Shown here in pieces: positions 19,153 through 27,280 of a stretch of 64,000 nucleotides of DNA. The stretch's first letter is position 1; each line of letters starts with the position of its first letter. Position numbers and translations under genes: made by a program. The notes under the pieces were generated by a model that saw only the letters and a list, made by a program, of their open reading frames with translations, was not told the origin of the DNA and did no database searches. This DNA comes from WHSW01 sp963781265 (lineage in GTDB: Bacteria > Actinomycetota > Thermoleophilia > Solirubrobacterales > 70-9). The stretch covers positions 62,001 to 126,000 of the forward strand of contig CAWAFH010000012.1 in assembly GCA_963781265.1 (NCBI GenBank), in the 5' to 3' direction.

Positions 19153-19211
19153 ACTACCGAGCCCGCCGGGTGCCGGGCGCGGATGGCCCGGACGGCGCGG
19201 ACGGGTAGGTT
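19153..19211 (+). promoter_or_regulatory. FAD oxidoreductase promoter with ACTAC/GATG regulon architecture
   Basis: ACTAC (19153-19157), 24 nt, GATG (19182-19185, in -35-like ATGGCC), 20 nt, TAGGTT -10 (19206-19211), 8 nt, ATG 19220. It is the only plus-strand member of the five matching promoters. Confidence 0.75.
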
Positions 19212-19219
19212 CAGTCGCG

Positions 19220-20455
19220 ATGGAAGGCGCTGCCGACAGCCAGGCGCGGGTGGTGATCGCCGGCGGCGGCATCGCCGGCCTCGAGGCAGCGCTCGCGCTC
19301 GCCGACCTGGCCGGGGATCGCGTTCGGCTCTCGCTGCTCGCCCCGGAGCCCGAGTTTCTGTTCAAGCCGCTCGCGGTCGAGGAGCCGTTCACCTTCCAGC
19401 CCGCCGAGCGCCACGAGCTGGCGCCGGCGCTCGCCGAGATCGGCGGCGAGTTCATCGAGGGCGCGTTGCGGGAGGTCGACGCGGGCGCCCACGAGGCCGT
19501 CCTCGGCGACGGATCCCGGCTGCCCTACGACTACCTGTTCGTCTGCGTCGGCGGGCGCACCCGCGCCGCGTTCACCGGCGTCGAGACCTTCTGGAGCGAT
19601 CGCACCGACGTCCCGGTCGACGAGTTGATCGCCCGCGCCGACGCCTCGCCGGCTCGGATGCTGAACCTGATCGTCCCGCCGGGGACGAGCTGGCCGTTGC
19701 CGCTCTACGAGATCGGGCTGCTGATCCGCCGCCGCGCCGAGGAGCTGGGGATGCCCGGGCTCGCGATCCGGATCCTGACCCCGGAGCACTCGCCGCTGGC
19801 GATCTTCGGCAGCGTCGCCGGAACCGCCGTCTCCGAACTGCTCGCCGCGCGCCGGATCTCGGTCGAGACGGAGCGGTACGTGGTCCAGGATGCCGAGGGA
19901 CGCGTGCGCACCTCGGTATCGGGCGAGCTCCTCGACCCCGATCTCGCGCTGGCGCTCCCGGTGATCTCCGGCCCGGCGATCACCGGTCTGCCCGCCGACG
20001 CAGGAGGGTTCATCCCGGTCGACCTGCACGGCCGGGTCAGCGGGACGGAGCGGGTCTTCGCGGCCGGCGACGGGACCACCTTCCCTGTCAAGCAGGGCGG
20101 CATCGCGACCCAGCTCGCGGACGCCGGCGCCGCCCAGATCGCCGCCGAGCTCGGCGCCGCGGTCGATCCGAAGCCGTTTGACCCGGTGCTTCGCGGCCAG
20201 CTGATCACCGGTGCCGAGTCGCTGCACATGAAGCACGAGCTGACCGGCGGCCACGGGGAGGGCAAGGCGTCGCTCGATTACCTGTGGTGGCCGCCGCAGA
20301 AGGTCGGCGGGCGCTATCTCGCTGCGTGGCTCGGTCATACCACCCCGACCGATCTCGAGCCGCCGTCCAGGCCGATCGACGTCGAGGTCTCGTGGCCGCA
20401 CGAGTGGCACGGCGAGCTGCTCTCCTACGACGCCGAGCCACGCGACGGCGGCTGA
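19220..20455 (+). CDS. NAD(P)/FAD-dependent oxidoreductase, SQR/NDH-2-like
   Basis: 411 residues with two nucleotide-binding folds: FAD motif RVVIAGGGIAGLEAAL at residues 10-25 and the closing GRVSGTERVFAAGDGTTFPVKQGGIATQLA segment near 270-300, which places FAD's end and the quinone side. The layout is that of sulfide:quinone oxidoreductase and type-II NADH dehydrogenase relatives. I do not see the clear Cys pair expected for sulfide oxidation, so the electron donor is open. It lies between the GAF kinase and the convergent NarL-type regulator and has its own promoter of the shared regulon type. A role in redox balance at low oxygen is inferred. Confidence 0.8.
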   Translation: MEGAADSQARVVIAGGGIAGLEAALALADLAGDRVRLSLLAPEPEFLFKPLAVEEPFTFQPAERHELAPALAEIGGEFIEGALREVDAGAHEAVLGDGSRLPYDYLFVCVGGRTRAAFTGVETFWSDRTDVPVDELIARADASPARMLNLIVPPGTSWPLPLYEIGLLIRRRAEELGMPGLAIRILTPEHSPLAIFGSVAGTAVSELLAARRISVETERYVVQDAEGRVRTSVSGELLDPDLALALPVISGPAITGLPADAGGFIPVDLHGRVSGTERVFAAGDGTTFPVKQGGIATQLADAGAAQIAAELGAAVDPKPFDPVLRGQLITGAESLHMKHELTGGHGEGKASLDYLWWPPQKVGGRYLAAWLGHTTPTDLEPPSRPIDVEVSWPHEWHGELLSYDAEPRDGG

Positions 20456-20469
20456 CCGCGGCCGTCAGC
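20451..20469. terminator. short hairpin at convergent gene ends
   Basis: GCTGAC (20451-20456) and GTCAGC (20464-20469) pair around a 7-nt loop and overlap the last codons of both convergent genes. It could terminate transcription in both directions; no T-run. Confidence 0.35.
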
Positions 20470-21124
20470 GCTCGACGAGGTCGTTCTCGATCGCGTAGGC
20501 GACCAGCTCGGCCCGGGTCGAGAGCCCGGTCTTGCGCTGGATGTTGGCGCGGTGGGTCTCGACCGTGCGCACGCTGAGCACCAGGCGCTCGGCGATCTCG
20601 GGATTCATGTAGCCGAGCGCCAGCAGCCCGAGCACCTCGACCTCGCGCGGGGTGAGGTCGTCGGGCGGGCCGTCCGGGGCGGGCGGCTCGGCCGCCAGCC
20701 GGGCCCCCAGGTTCGGGTTGATGTACGTCTCGCCGGCGAGCACCGCGCGGACCGCCGAGACGAGCTCCGCGGCGGCCGACTGCTTGACCACGAAACCCTT
20801 GGCGCCGGCGCGCAGCGCCTGGCGGGCGAAGGCCGGCTCGTTCTGCATCGTGACCACGATCACCGCGGTGCCCGGGGAGGACTCGAGCATCTTCGGAATC
20901 AGCTCCAGGCTCGGTGGGCCGGGCATGTTGAGGTCGAGCACCAGCACGGTCGGCTTGTGGCCGAGGACGTAGCGGGCGGCGCTCTCGGCGTCCGACGCCT
21001 GGGCGACCACGTCGATGTCGTTCTCGGCCTCGAGCACCATCCGGATCCCGTCGCGGACGAGCTCGTGATCGTCCGCGAGCACGACCGAGATCGACTCAGC
21101 GTTCGGTTCGGCGGTCTCGTTCAC
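20465..21124 (-). CDS. NarL/LuxR-family response regulator, DosR/DevR-like
   Basis: 219 residues. The receiver domain has the ADDHE acidic pocket at 17-21, phosphoacceptor Asp64 (LVLDLNMPG), Thr in VIVVTMQ and Lys in FVVKQS. The C-terminal LuxR helix-turn-helix (about 150-215) reads LTPREVEVLGLLALGYMNPE and SVRTVETHRANIQRKTGL. GTG 21124 follows a TAAGGT -10 box by 6 nt (leaderless). Placed beside a GAF/HisKA_3 kinase, it is the natural candidate to bind the ACTAC boxes in front of the stress and cyd genes. Its own promoter does not carry the ACTAC/GATG pair at that spacing. Confidence 0.88.
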   Translation of the reverse strand: MNETAEPNAESISVVLADDHELVRDGIRMVLEAENDIDVVAQASDAESAARYVLGHKPTVLVLDLNMPGPPSLELIPKMLESSPGTAVIVVTMQNEPAFARQALRAGAKGFVVKQSAAAELVSAVRAVLAGETYINPNLGARLAAEPPAPDGPPDDLTPREVEVLGLLALGYMNPEIAERLVLSVRTVETHRANIQRKTGLSTRAELVAYAIENDLVER

Positions 21125-21130
21125 GCGCTC

Positions 21131-21136
21131 ACCTTA
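21131..21136 (-). promoter_or_regulatory. -10 box, leaderless NarL-type regulator
   Basis: TAAGGT on the minus strand, 6 nt before the GTG at 21124. A GATG lies 14 nt upstream rather than 20, and no ACTAC is found at the regulon distance. Confidence 0.5.
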
Positions 21137-21263
21137 ATAGCCCGAGATCCCATCACGGCGAGGCTCGCAGCGCCGTTGTCGTCAGTCATCGGTACGCGCT
21201 GCGCGTCGGGTCTCCGTGCTCACCACCGAGGCGGCCCGCGCGGCGGGCGCGATAGTAGGGCCG

Positions 21264-21983
21264 ATGCTCGAGCTGTTCCTCGTCGCCCTGGGGACCGCGC
21301 TGGCGACCGGACTCGGCGCGGTGCCCGTCTTCCTGCTCGGCGAGCGGGCCGCGGCGCTGCGCCCGGGGCTGCTCGGAATCGCGGCCGGGGTGATGGCGGT
21401 CGCCGCGATCGCGGGCCTCCTCGCACCGGCGCTCGATGACGGCGGCCCGGGCGCCGTCGCGCTCGGCCTCGTCGCCGGGATCACTTTCCTCCTGGTCGCG
21501 CGGCGGGCGATCGCTCCGCAGCACACGGCGATCGGCAGCGCCCGCCGCTCGTCGTTGCTCGTCTTCGTCGTCCTCTTCGTCCACAGCCTCCCCGAGGGGC
21601 TCGCGCTCGGCACCGCCTGGGCGTCGACCACCGAGGGCCTGGCCGCGTTCATCGTGATCGCGATCGCGGTTCAAAACGTGCCCGAGGGCACCAGCGTGGC
21701 AATTCCGATGGAGGCCGCCGGATACGGTCCGGCGCAGCAGTTCTGGGCGGCCGTCGCCACCAGCCTCCCGCAGCCGATCGCGGCGCCGATCGCCTTCCTG
21801 TTGGTCGAGCAGGTCGAGTCGCTGCTGCCGTTCTCGTTCGCGTTCGCGGCGGGAGCGATGCTCGCCCTGGTGGCGATCGAGGTGTTCCCGGAGGCCCTGC
21901 GCGGTGACGTTCGCGGCGCCCTCGCCGGCACGGCTCTGGGCGCTGCGGGCATGCTCGCGCTGAGCATCGCGCTCGGTGTCTGA
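21264..21983 (+). CDS. ZIP-family metal transporter
   Basis: 239 residues with about eight membrane segments. The paired metal-binding helices are recognisable: HSLPEGLALG and, one helix later, QNVPEGTSVAIP, the hallmark of ZIP proteins such as ZupT (the first His of the second motif is Gln here). Import of Zn2+, Fe2+ or Mn2+ into the cytoplasm is the family role; specificity is unknown. I chose ATG 21264; a GTG at 21216 would add 16 residues with no hydrophobic character. It is divergent from the NarL-type regulator. Confidence 0.8.
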   Translation: MLELFLVALGTALATGLGAVPVFLLGERAAALRPGLLGIAAGVMAVAAIAGLLAPALDDGGPGAVALGLVAGITFLLVARRAIAPQHTAIGSARRSSLLVFVVLFVHSLPEGLALGTAWASTTEGLAAFIVIAIAVQNVPEGTSVAIPMEAAGYGPAQQFWAAVATSLPQPIAAPIAFLLVEQVESLLPFSFAFAAGAMLALVAIEVFPEALRGDVRGALAGTALGAAGMLALSIALGV

Positions 21984-22069
21984 GCCGGGTTGCGTAGTCG
22001 CCCCGGAGTCCGATGCGGTGGTTGGCACCCTCGCGGACGGGCGCGCATCAGGGCAGGGTTCGAGGTGCC

Positions 22070-22576
22070 ATGAGCACGGTCCACGTGATCACCGCGACCC
22101 GGCACGGAAGCACCGCCGAGATCGGTGATGCGATCGCGCGACGCCTGCGTGAGCGCGGCCTCGAAGCGGTCACCGAGGACGCCGAGCACGCGGTCCTCGC
22201 CCCCGGCGAGCCGGTCGTCCTCGGCAGCCCGATCTACATGGGCAAGTGGCTGAAGTCGGCGCGGCGCATCGCCGAGCAGCTCGAAGCCGAGCCGGCCGGG
22301 CGCCCCGTCTGGGTGTTCACGGTCGGGCCGCTCGGCGATCCCCCGGAGCCCGCGGACGCCGCGCCCGATCAGGCGGTGGCCAAGTTCGCGGCCGAGCGGG
22401 GCCGCTCGCGGCCGGTGTTTCGCGGCAAGCTCGACCGCGCCCTGCTCAGCCTCCACGAGCGGCTCGCGGTGCGCGCGGCCAAGGCCCCCAACGGTGATTT
22501 TCGCGAGTGGGCCGCAATCGACGCCTGGGCCGACGAGATCGCCGAGGCGCTCGACGGGGCGGCGATCGGTGGCTGA
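22070..22576 (+). CDS. flavodoxin-domain protein (HemG-like)
   Basis: 168 residues with a flavodoxin fold: phosphate-binding loop TATRHGSTAEIGDAIARRL at residues 8-26, a central VVLGSPIYMGKWLKSARRI strand-loop that would contact the isoalloxazine ring, and VFTVGPLGD. This pattern is shared with menaquinone-dependent protoporphyrinogen oxidase HemG-like flavodoxins, but the electron partner is unknown. It starts a co-directional series (flavodoxin, SRPBCC, DUF3556, FAD desaturase-like) and overlaps the next gene by 8 bp. A GTAGT sequence at 21994 resembles an ACTAC box in reverse but lacks the GATG spacing. Confidence 0.75.
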   Translation: MSTVHVITATRHGSTAEIGDAIARRLRERGLEAVTEDAEHAVLAPGEPVVLGSPIYMGKWLKSARRIAEQLEAEPAGRPVWVFTVGPLGDPPEPADAAPDQAVAKFAAERGRSRPVFRGKLDRALLSLHERLAVRAAKAPNGDFREWAAIDAWADEIAEALDGAAIGG

Positions 22577-23201
22577 GGCCGACGCGCCGCTACTCGACGA
22601 GCTGCTGCCGCGCTACGACGTCTCGGATACGGTGGCCTGCGTCGTCGCCGCGGACGCCGCGTCCACCTGGGAGGCGCTGGTCGCCGTCGACCTGATCGAG
22701 GTCGGGCGCCGGCGGCCGGTCGTCGCCGCCCTCGGCGCCGCGCGCGCCCTGCCCGAGCTCGCCCTCGGGCTCCTGCACGGTGCGCTTCCCGCGCCGGCGC
22801 CCGAGCGGCTACGGCTGCGCGAGCTGACCGAGCTGCCCGCCTCCCGCGGCGGCTGGGTGCTGCTCGCCGAGCGTCCCGGACGCGAGCTCGCGCTCGGCCT
22901 GATCGGCAAGTTCTGGCGCCCGGTGATCGAGTACGCCGAGGTCTCCGCCGCCGACTGGGGCTCGTTCGACCGGCCCGGATGGGCGAAGACGGTCTACGAC
23001 CTTCGGGTCACCCCGATCGACGGCGCGACGACGCTCTTGACCGGGACGATGCGCACCGCGACCACGACGGCCGCGGCGCGAGCATGGTTTCGCCGTTACT
23101 GGACGCTCGGGGTCGGCTCCGGCGCACACCTGCTCGTCAACGGCCTGCTCGAGACGGTTCGCGAGCAGGCCGAGGCAAGCGCGGTCGCGGTCGGCTTCTG
23201 A
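22569..23201 (+). CDS. SRPBCC/START-like hydrophobic-ligand protein
   Basis: 210 residues from GTG 22569, 8 bp inside the flavodoxin gene. It shows the N-terminal strand and helix typical of SRPBCC proteins (YDVSDTVACVVAADAASTWEAL), a central FWRPVIEYAEV region and a C-terminal long helix (ARAWFRRYWTLGVGSGAHLLVNGLLETVREQAEA). Such folds bind hydrophobic ligands or act in small-molecule chemistry; no catalytic role can be assigned. Translational coupling to the flavodoxin suggests a shared pathway. Assignment is by pattern only. Confidence 0.6.
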   Translation: MAEADAPLLDELLPRYDVSDTVACVVAADAASTWEALVAVDLIEVGRRRPVVAALGAARALPELALGLLHGALPAPAPERLRLRELTELPASRGGWVLLAERPGRELALGLIGKFWRPVIEYAEVSAADWGSFDRPGWAKTVYDLRVTPIDGATTLLTGTMRTATTTAAARAWFRRYWTLGVGSGAHLLVNGLLETVREQAEASAVAVGF

Positions 23202-23227
23202 TCCGGGCGCGCGCCGCGTGCTGACGA

Positions 23228-23233
23228 TACGAT
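23228..23233 (+). promoter_or_regulatory. possible -10 box upstream of the DUF3556 gene
   Basis: TACGAT 31 nt before ATG 23265, implying a leader of about 25 nt. The same TACGAT followed by CGCGCC occurs at 38739. Confidence 0.4.
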
Positions 23234-23264
23234 CGCGCCGCGGTCCGGCCTCGCGCAGCCTGCC

Positions 23265-25013
23265 ATGGGATTCCTGACACCGACCCCGCCCCCGTTCGAC
23301 CTCGAGCAGTGGCGCGAGAAGCCACACCTGTCGCGGATCAAGCCGCTGGCGCAGGACTGGGCGGTCAACGGGTTCGGCACCCCCGAGGCGGTCTACCTGC
23401 TCTATCTGGTGAAGCTCGTCGTCTTCGCCCTCGGCGGCTTTCTGCTGATCTCGGCGACCACCTCCGGACTCGGCGGGCTGGGGGACTTCTCCGACTGGTG
23501 GACCGAGCCGATCGTGTTCCAGAAGGTCGTCGTCTGGCTGGTGCTCTGGGAGGCGATCGGGCTCGGCTGCGGATCGATGCCGCTCACGTTCCGGTTCCTG
23601 CCGCCGATCGGGGGGATCCTCTACTGGCTGCGCCCGGGGACGGTGCGGCTCCCGCCGTGGCCGGACCGGGTGCCGCTGACCGCGGGGACGCGCCGGACCG
23701 CGCTCGACGCCCTCCTGTACGCCGGCGTGCTGGCCGGCGCCCTGTATCTGCTGCTCGCCGACGGCGAGCCGGCGGCCGGGACGGCCGCCGGGCGCCTCGA
23801 CCCGGCCGCGGTCGCGGTGCTGCTCGGGTTCCTCGCGCTGCTCGGACTGCGCGACAAGGTCGCCTTTCTCGCCGCGCGGCCGGAGGTCTACGGGCCGCTG
23901 CTGATCGTCTTCCTGTTCCCGCTGACCAACCTGATCGTCGGCGCCCAGATCGTCTTCCTGTGCATCTGGCTCGGGGCGGCCAGCTCGAAGCTCAACCGCC
24001 ACTTCCCGTTCGTGGTCTCGGTGATGATCAGCAACACGCCCTGGAACCGCTCTCGCAAGGCGAAGGCGCTGCTCTACACCGAGTACCCGGAGGACCTGCG
24101 CCCCGGCTGGCGGGCGGCGTTCGCCGCCCACCTCGGGACCGCGATCGAGTTCGCGCTGCCGATCACGCTGTTCTTGTCGAGCGGCGGCGTGATCGGGACG
24201 ATCGCGGTGGTCGGGATGATCATCTTCCACGTCCACATCACGTCGACCTTCCCGCTCGCGGTGCCGCTGGAGTGGAACCTCTTCATGATCTTCGGGATCC
24301 TCTTCCTGTTCGGCCATTACGGCGACGTGCCGCTCTCGACCCTGGACAGCCCGCTGCTGCTGGCGATCCTGCTGGCGGTCTGCGTCGGGATCCCGGTGCT
24401 CGGCAACTTCTTCCCGGACAAGGTCTCGTTTCTGCCGGCGATGCGCTACTACGCCGGCAACTGGGCGACGAGCCAGTGGTGCTTCGACAAGGAGAGCGGG
24501 GCGGAGGCGAAGCTCGACCGCTCGATCACCAAGGCGGCGCCGATCGTGATCGAGCAGCTGACCACGCTCTACGGCCGCGACCTCGCCGAGTATCTGCTCA
24601 ACAAGGGTCTGGCGTTCCGCGCCATGCACTCGCACGGTCGCGCGCTCAACGGGCTCCTGCCCCGCGCGACGGGTGGCGACGTCGAGGCGTTCCACGTGCG
24701 CGAGGGAGAGCTGGTCTCCGGGGTCGTCAACGGCTGGAACTTCGGCGACGGGCACCTGCACGGCAAGCAGCTGCTCGACGCGGTCCAGGAACGGTGTTCC
24801 TTCGAGCCCGGCGAGCTGCGGATCATCACGCTCGAGTCCCAGCCCGCGCACATCCAGCGCCAGCGCTACCGGATCTACGACGCCGCGACCGGGCTGCTCG
24901 AGGAGGGCTGGGTCGACGTCGCCGAGATGGTCGCCCGCGGCCCGTGGCTCGAGGAGTCGTGGGAGTTCCCGGTCGAGGTGACCGGCCCGGCCGGCGCCGG
25001 CGCGCCCGCGTGA
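23265..25013 (+). CDS. DUF3556 transmembrane protein
   Basis: 582 residues. The opening MGFLTPTPPPFDLEQWREKP and segments such as LAQDWAVNGFGTPEAVYLLYLVKL and LPPIGGILYWLRPGTVRLPPWPD match what I recall of the actinobacterial DUF3556 family found in mycobacteria. About eight to nine membrane helices (residues 45-410) precede a soluble C-terminal domain (about 420-575) with RAMHSHGRALNGLLPR and WNFGDGHLHGKQLLDAVQ. The function is not established. Here it overlaps, as GTGA, a phytoene-desaturase-like gene, which hints at a membrane lipid or isoprenoid modification; that is inference. Confidence 0.75.
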   Translation: MGFLTPTPPPFDLEQWREKPHLSRIKPLAQDWAVNGFGTPEAVYLLYLVKLVVFALGGFLLISATTSGLGGLGDFSDWWTEPIVFQKVVVWLVLWEAIGLGCGSMPLTFRFLPPIGGILYWLRPGTVRLPPWPDRVPLTAGTRRTALDALLYAGVLAGALYLLLADGEPAAGTAAGRLDPAAVAVLLGFLALLGLRDKVAFLAARPEVYGPLLIVFLFPLTNLIVGAQIVFLCIWLGAASSKLNRHFPFVVSVMISNTPWNRSRKAKALLYTEYPEDLRPGWRAAFAAHLGTAIEFALPITLFLSSGGVIGTIAVVGMIIFHVHITSTFPLAVPLEWNLFMIFGILFLFGHYGDVPLSTLDSPLLLAILLAVCVGIPVLGNFFPDKVSFLPAMRYYAGNWATSQWCFDKESGAEAKLDRSITKAAPIVIEQLTTLYGRDLAEYLLNKGLAFRAMHSHGRALNGLLPRATGGDVEAFHVREGELVSGVVNGWNFGDGHLHGKQLLDAVQERCSFEPGELRIITLESQPAHIQRQRYRIYDAATGLLEEGWVDVAEMVARGPWLEESWEFPVEVTGPAGAGAPA

Positions 25014-26422
25014 GCGAAGCGATCATCGTCGGCTCGGGGCCCAACGGCCTCGCCTGCGCGGCCGCGCTCGCCGCGCGCGGGGTCGAGGTGACCGTGCTCG
25101 AGGCGGCGGCGACGATCGGCGGCGGCGCGCGGACCAGCGAGCTCACGCTCCCGGGCCTGCTGCACGACGACTGCTCGGCGGTCCACGCGATGGCGGTCGG
25201 ATCGCCGGCCCTCCTGGAGCACGACCTCGAGCGTCACGGGCTCGAGTGGTGTTGGCCGGAGGTCGACCTCGCCCACCCCCTCGACGGCGGCGACGCGGCG
25301 GCGATGGTCCGGTCGATCGACGCGACCGTGGCCGGCCTCGGCGGCGACGGCGACGCCTGGAGGCGTCTGTTCGGGCGCCCGTCGGCGGGCTTCGACCGGC
25401 TCGGCGAGGACATCATGCGGCCGATCCTGCACGTGCCGCGCCACCCGCTGCGCCTGGCACGGTTCGGGATCCCGGCGGCGGCCCCGGCGACCGCGCTGGC
25501 CCGCTCGTTCGCATCGGGCGGCGCCCGGGCGCTGTTCGGCGGTGTCGCGGCGCACGCTTTCAGTCCCCTCTCGCGCCCGTTCAGCTCCTCGGTCGGGGTC
25601 GCCCTGATCTGCGCCTGCCACCACTACGGGTGGCCGGTCGCCCGCGGCGGCTCGGGCGCGATCGCCGCGGCCCTTGCCGCCGTCGTCACCGAGGCAGGAG
25701 GGCGGATCGAGACCGGTCGCGAGGTGCGTTCCCTCGGCGAGCTGCCGGCCGTCGACGCGGTCGTCCTCGACCTCTCGCCGGCCGGGGTGGCCGCGCTCGC
25801 CGGCGAGCGGTTGCCGGCCAGGGTCGCGCGCGCCTACCGCGCCTATCGCTACGGCCCGGGTGCGTTCAAGGTCGACCTCGCGGTGGAGGGCGGGGTGCCG
25901 TGGGCGGCGCCCGAGGCCCGGCGGGCGGGCACGGTCCACGCGATTGGCGCGTTCGAGGAGGTCGCGCTCGCCGAGCGCGAGGTCAACCGCGGCCGGATGC
26001 CGGAGCGGCCGTTCGTGCTGGTCGGCCAGCAGTACCTCGCCGACCCATCGCGCTCGCGCGGCGACGTGCACCCGGTCTGGGCGTACGCCCACGTCCCGAG
26101 CGGCTACGACGGCGACGCCACCGACGCGGTGATCGGCCAGATCGAGCGCTTCGCGCCCGGCCTGCGCGAGCGAATCGTCGGCCGCTCGGTCCGGGGCCCC
26201 GCGGAGCTTGCCGCGCGCAACGCCAACTACGTCGGCGGCGACATCATCACCGGCGCCAACACGATGCGCCAGATCCTGTTTCGCCCCCGCCTGGCCCTCG
26301 ACCCGTATTCGACCGGAATCCCCGGCGTCTACATCTGCTCGGCGGCGACGCCGCCCGGCGCCGGCGCCCACGGGATGAACGGCTTCAACGCCGCCGCCTC
26401 GGTGCTGCGCTCGCTCGCCTGA
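25010..26422 (+). CDS. phytoene-desaturase-like FAD oxidoreductase
   Basis: 470 residues. The N-terminal dinucleotide motif (AIIVGSGPNGLACAAALAARG then VTVLEAAATIGGGARTSEL) is characteristic of the CrtI/amine-oxidase-like NAD(P)/FAD family; the closing motif PGVYICSAATPPGAGAHGMNGFNAA binds FAD ribityl and phosphate. The substrate could be a carotenoid, retinoid or other lipid. The GTG start overlaps the DUF3556 stop by 4 bp, and mycobacteria also often pair such enzymes with membrane proteins of unknown function. It ends 8 nt from the convergent phosphoesterase gene. Confidence 0.8.
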   Translation: MSEAIIVGSGPNGLACAAALAARGVEVTVLEAAATIGGGARTSELTLPGLLHDDCSAVHAMAVGSPALLEHDLERHGLEWCWPEVDLAHPLDGGDAAAMVRSIDATVAGLGGDGDAWRRLFGRPSAGFDRLGEDIMRPILHVPRHPLRLARFGIPAAAPATALARSFASGGARALFGGVAAHAFSPLSRPFSSSVGVALICACHHYGWPVARGGSGAIAAALAAVVTEAGGRIETGREVRSLGELPAVDAVVLDLSPAGVAALAGERLPARVARAYRAYRYGPGAFKVDLAVEGGVPWAAPEARRAGTVHAIGAFEEVALAEREVNRGRMPERPFVLVGQQYLADPSRSRGDVHPVWAYAHVPSGYDGDATDAVIGQIERFAPGLRERIVGRSVRGPAELAARNANYVGGDIITGANTMRQILFRPRLALDPYSTGIPGVYICSAATPPGAGAHGMNGFNAAASVLRSLA

Positions 26423-26429
26423 ACGCCGC

Positions 26430-27206
26430 TCAGCCGTACGCGCGGCCTAGCGGCTCGGCGGGCGCCAGGAACTGAACGTGCGAGGCGATCTCCCCGGCTT
26501 CGATCGAGTGAACCGCGAACCCGGGCGGATCCGCTCCGAGCTCGATCTCGCCCGAGCGCAGGTCGAGCTCGGACTGCATGAACGTGCTCGGGGCGACGAC
26601 GGCCGCGCAGCCCCCGACCTCGCCGGCGATCGCCCGGTGCACGTGGCCGGCGATCATGCCGACTGCAGACGCGCCGGCGGCCACCACCTCGGCGAGCGCC
26701 GCGCGGTCGGCATCCGGAAGGCCGATCGCGTCGAAGGCGGGCATGCCGGTGGCGATCGGAGGATGGTGCATCGCGATCAGCGCCGGCCGGTCCGACGCCC
26801 CGAGCTGCGCCCCGAGCCAGCCGAGCTGCTCGGCGGCGAGCGCGCCGCCGTCGGACCCCGGGACGGTCGTGTCGAGGACGATCAGGCGCAGCGCCCCGAC
26901 CTCGGCGGCGTAGTCGATCCGCTCCGCTCCCGCTCCGGAGAGGCCGAACGCGGCGCGCAGCTCGGCGCGGTCGTCGTGGTTTCCCGGCAACACGTGGAGT
27001 CGGTCGCCGAAGGGCTCGAGCAGCGATCGCGCCAGCTCGTATTCGCCGGCGGCGCCGTGCTCGGTCAGATCGCCGCTCACGACCACCGCATCGGGCTCGA
27101 CGCCGGCGGCGGCGACCCGGGCCAGGGTCGCCCCCAACGTTGCCGCCGGTTCATCGTCGCCCCAGTCGGCGCCGATGTGCAGGTCGGTGAGCTGGAGGAC
27201 GATCAT
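26430..27206 (-). CDS. metallophosphoesterase (CpdA-like)
   Basis: 258 residues of the calcineurin-like phosphoesterase fold with all dimetal motifs in order: DLHIG (Asp8, His10), VVSGDLTEHG, PGNHDD, MHHPP and AGHVHRA. This spacing matches cyclic-nucleotide phosphodiesterases of the CpdA/Rv0805 type. The likely reaction is hydrolysis of a phosphodiester such as cAMP, though in vivo substrates of this family vary. A single-gene unit; the trmO-like gene and a short hairpin lie upstream on the same strand. Confidence 0.85.
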   Translation of the reverse strand: MIVLQLTDLHIGADWGDDEPAATLGATLARVAAAGVEPDAVVVSGDLTEHGAAGEYELARSLLEPFGDRLHVLPGNHDDRAELRAAFGLSGAGAERIDYAAEVGALRLIVLDTTVPGSDGGALAAEQLGWLGAQLGASDRPALIAMHHPPIATGMPAFDAIGLPDADRAALAEVVAAGASAVGMIAGHVHRAIAGEVGGCAAVVAPSTFMQSELDLRSGEIELGADPPGFAVHSIEAGEIASHVQFLAPAEPLGRAYG

Positions 27207-27251
27207 CGAGGTGGCGGCGTCGGGCGCACACCCGGTCGTCTATCAGACGCC

Positions 27252-27265
27252 GGGGCTCAAGCCCC
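27252..27265 (-). terminator. GGGGCT/AGCCCC hairpin after trmO-like gene
   Basis: GGGGCT (27252-27257) and AGCCCC (27260-27265) form a GC-rich stem with a minimal loop 16 nt after the trmO-like stop. No T-run; probable actinobacterial-style terminator. Confidence 0.4.
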
Positions 27266-27280
27266 TCACGCCTGCGACGC

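Noticed and set aside
21210..21229. TCCGTGCTCACCACCGA before the ZIP gene as a regulon box
   Set aside because: The core is ACCAC rather than ACTAC and the spacing to GATG and -10 does not fit.
21991..22011. GTAGTCGCCCCGGAGTCC before the flavodoxin gene as a sixth regulon box
   Set aside because: ACTAC is on the wrong strand and there is no GATG 20 nt before a TANNNT box; a GATG 25 nt away on the other strand is not followed by a -10 box or gene.
22809..24851. A 680-residue minus-strand open frame opposite the DUF3556 gene
   Set aside because: Composition typical of a shadow frame, no recognisable domain, and antisense to a well-supported membrane protein.
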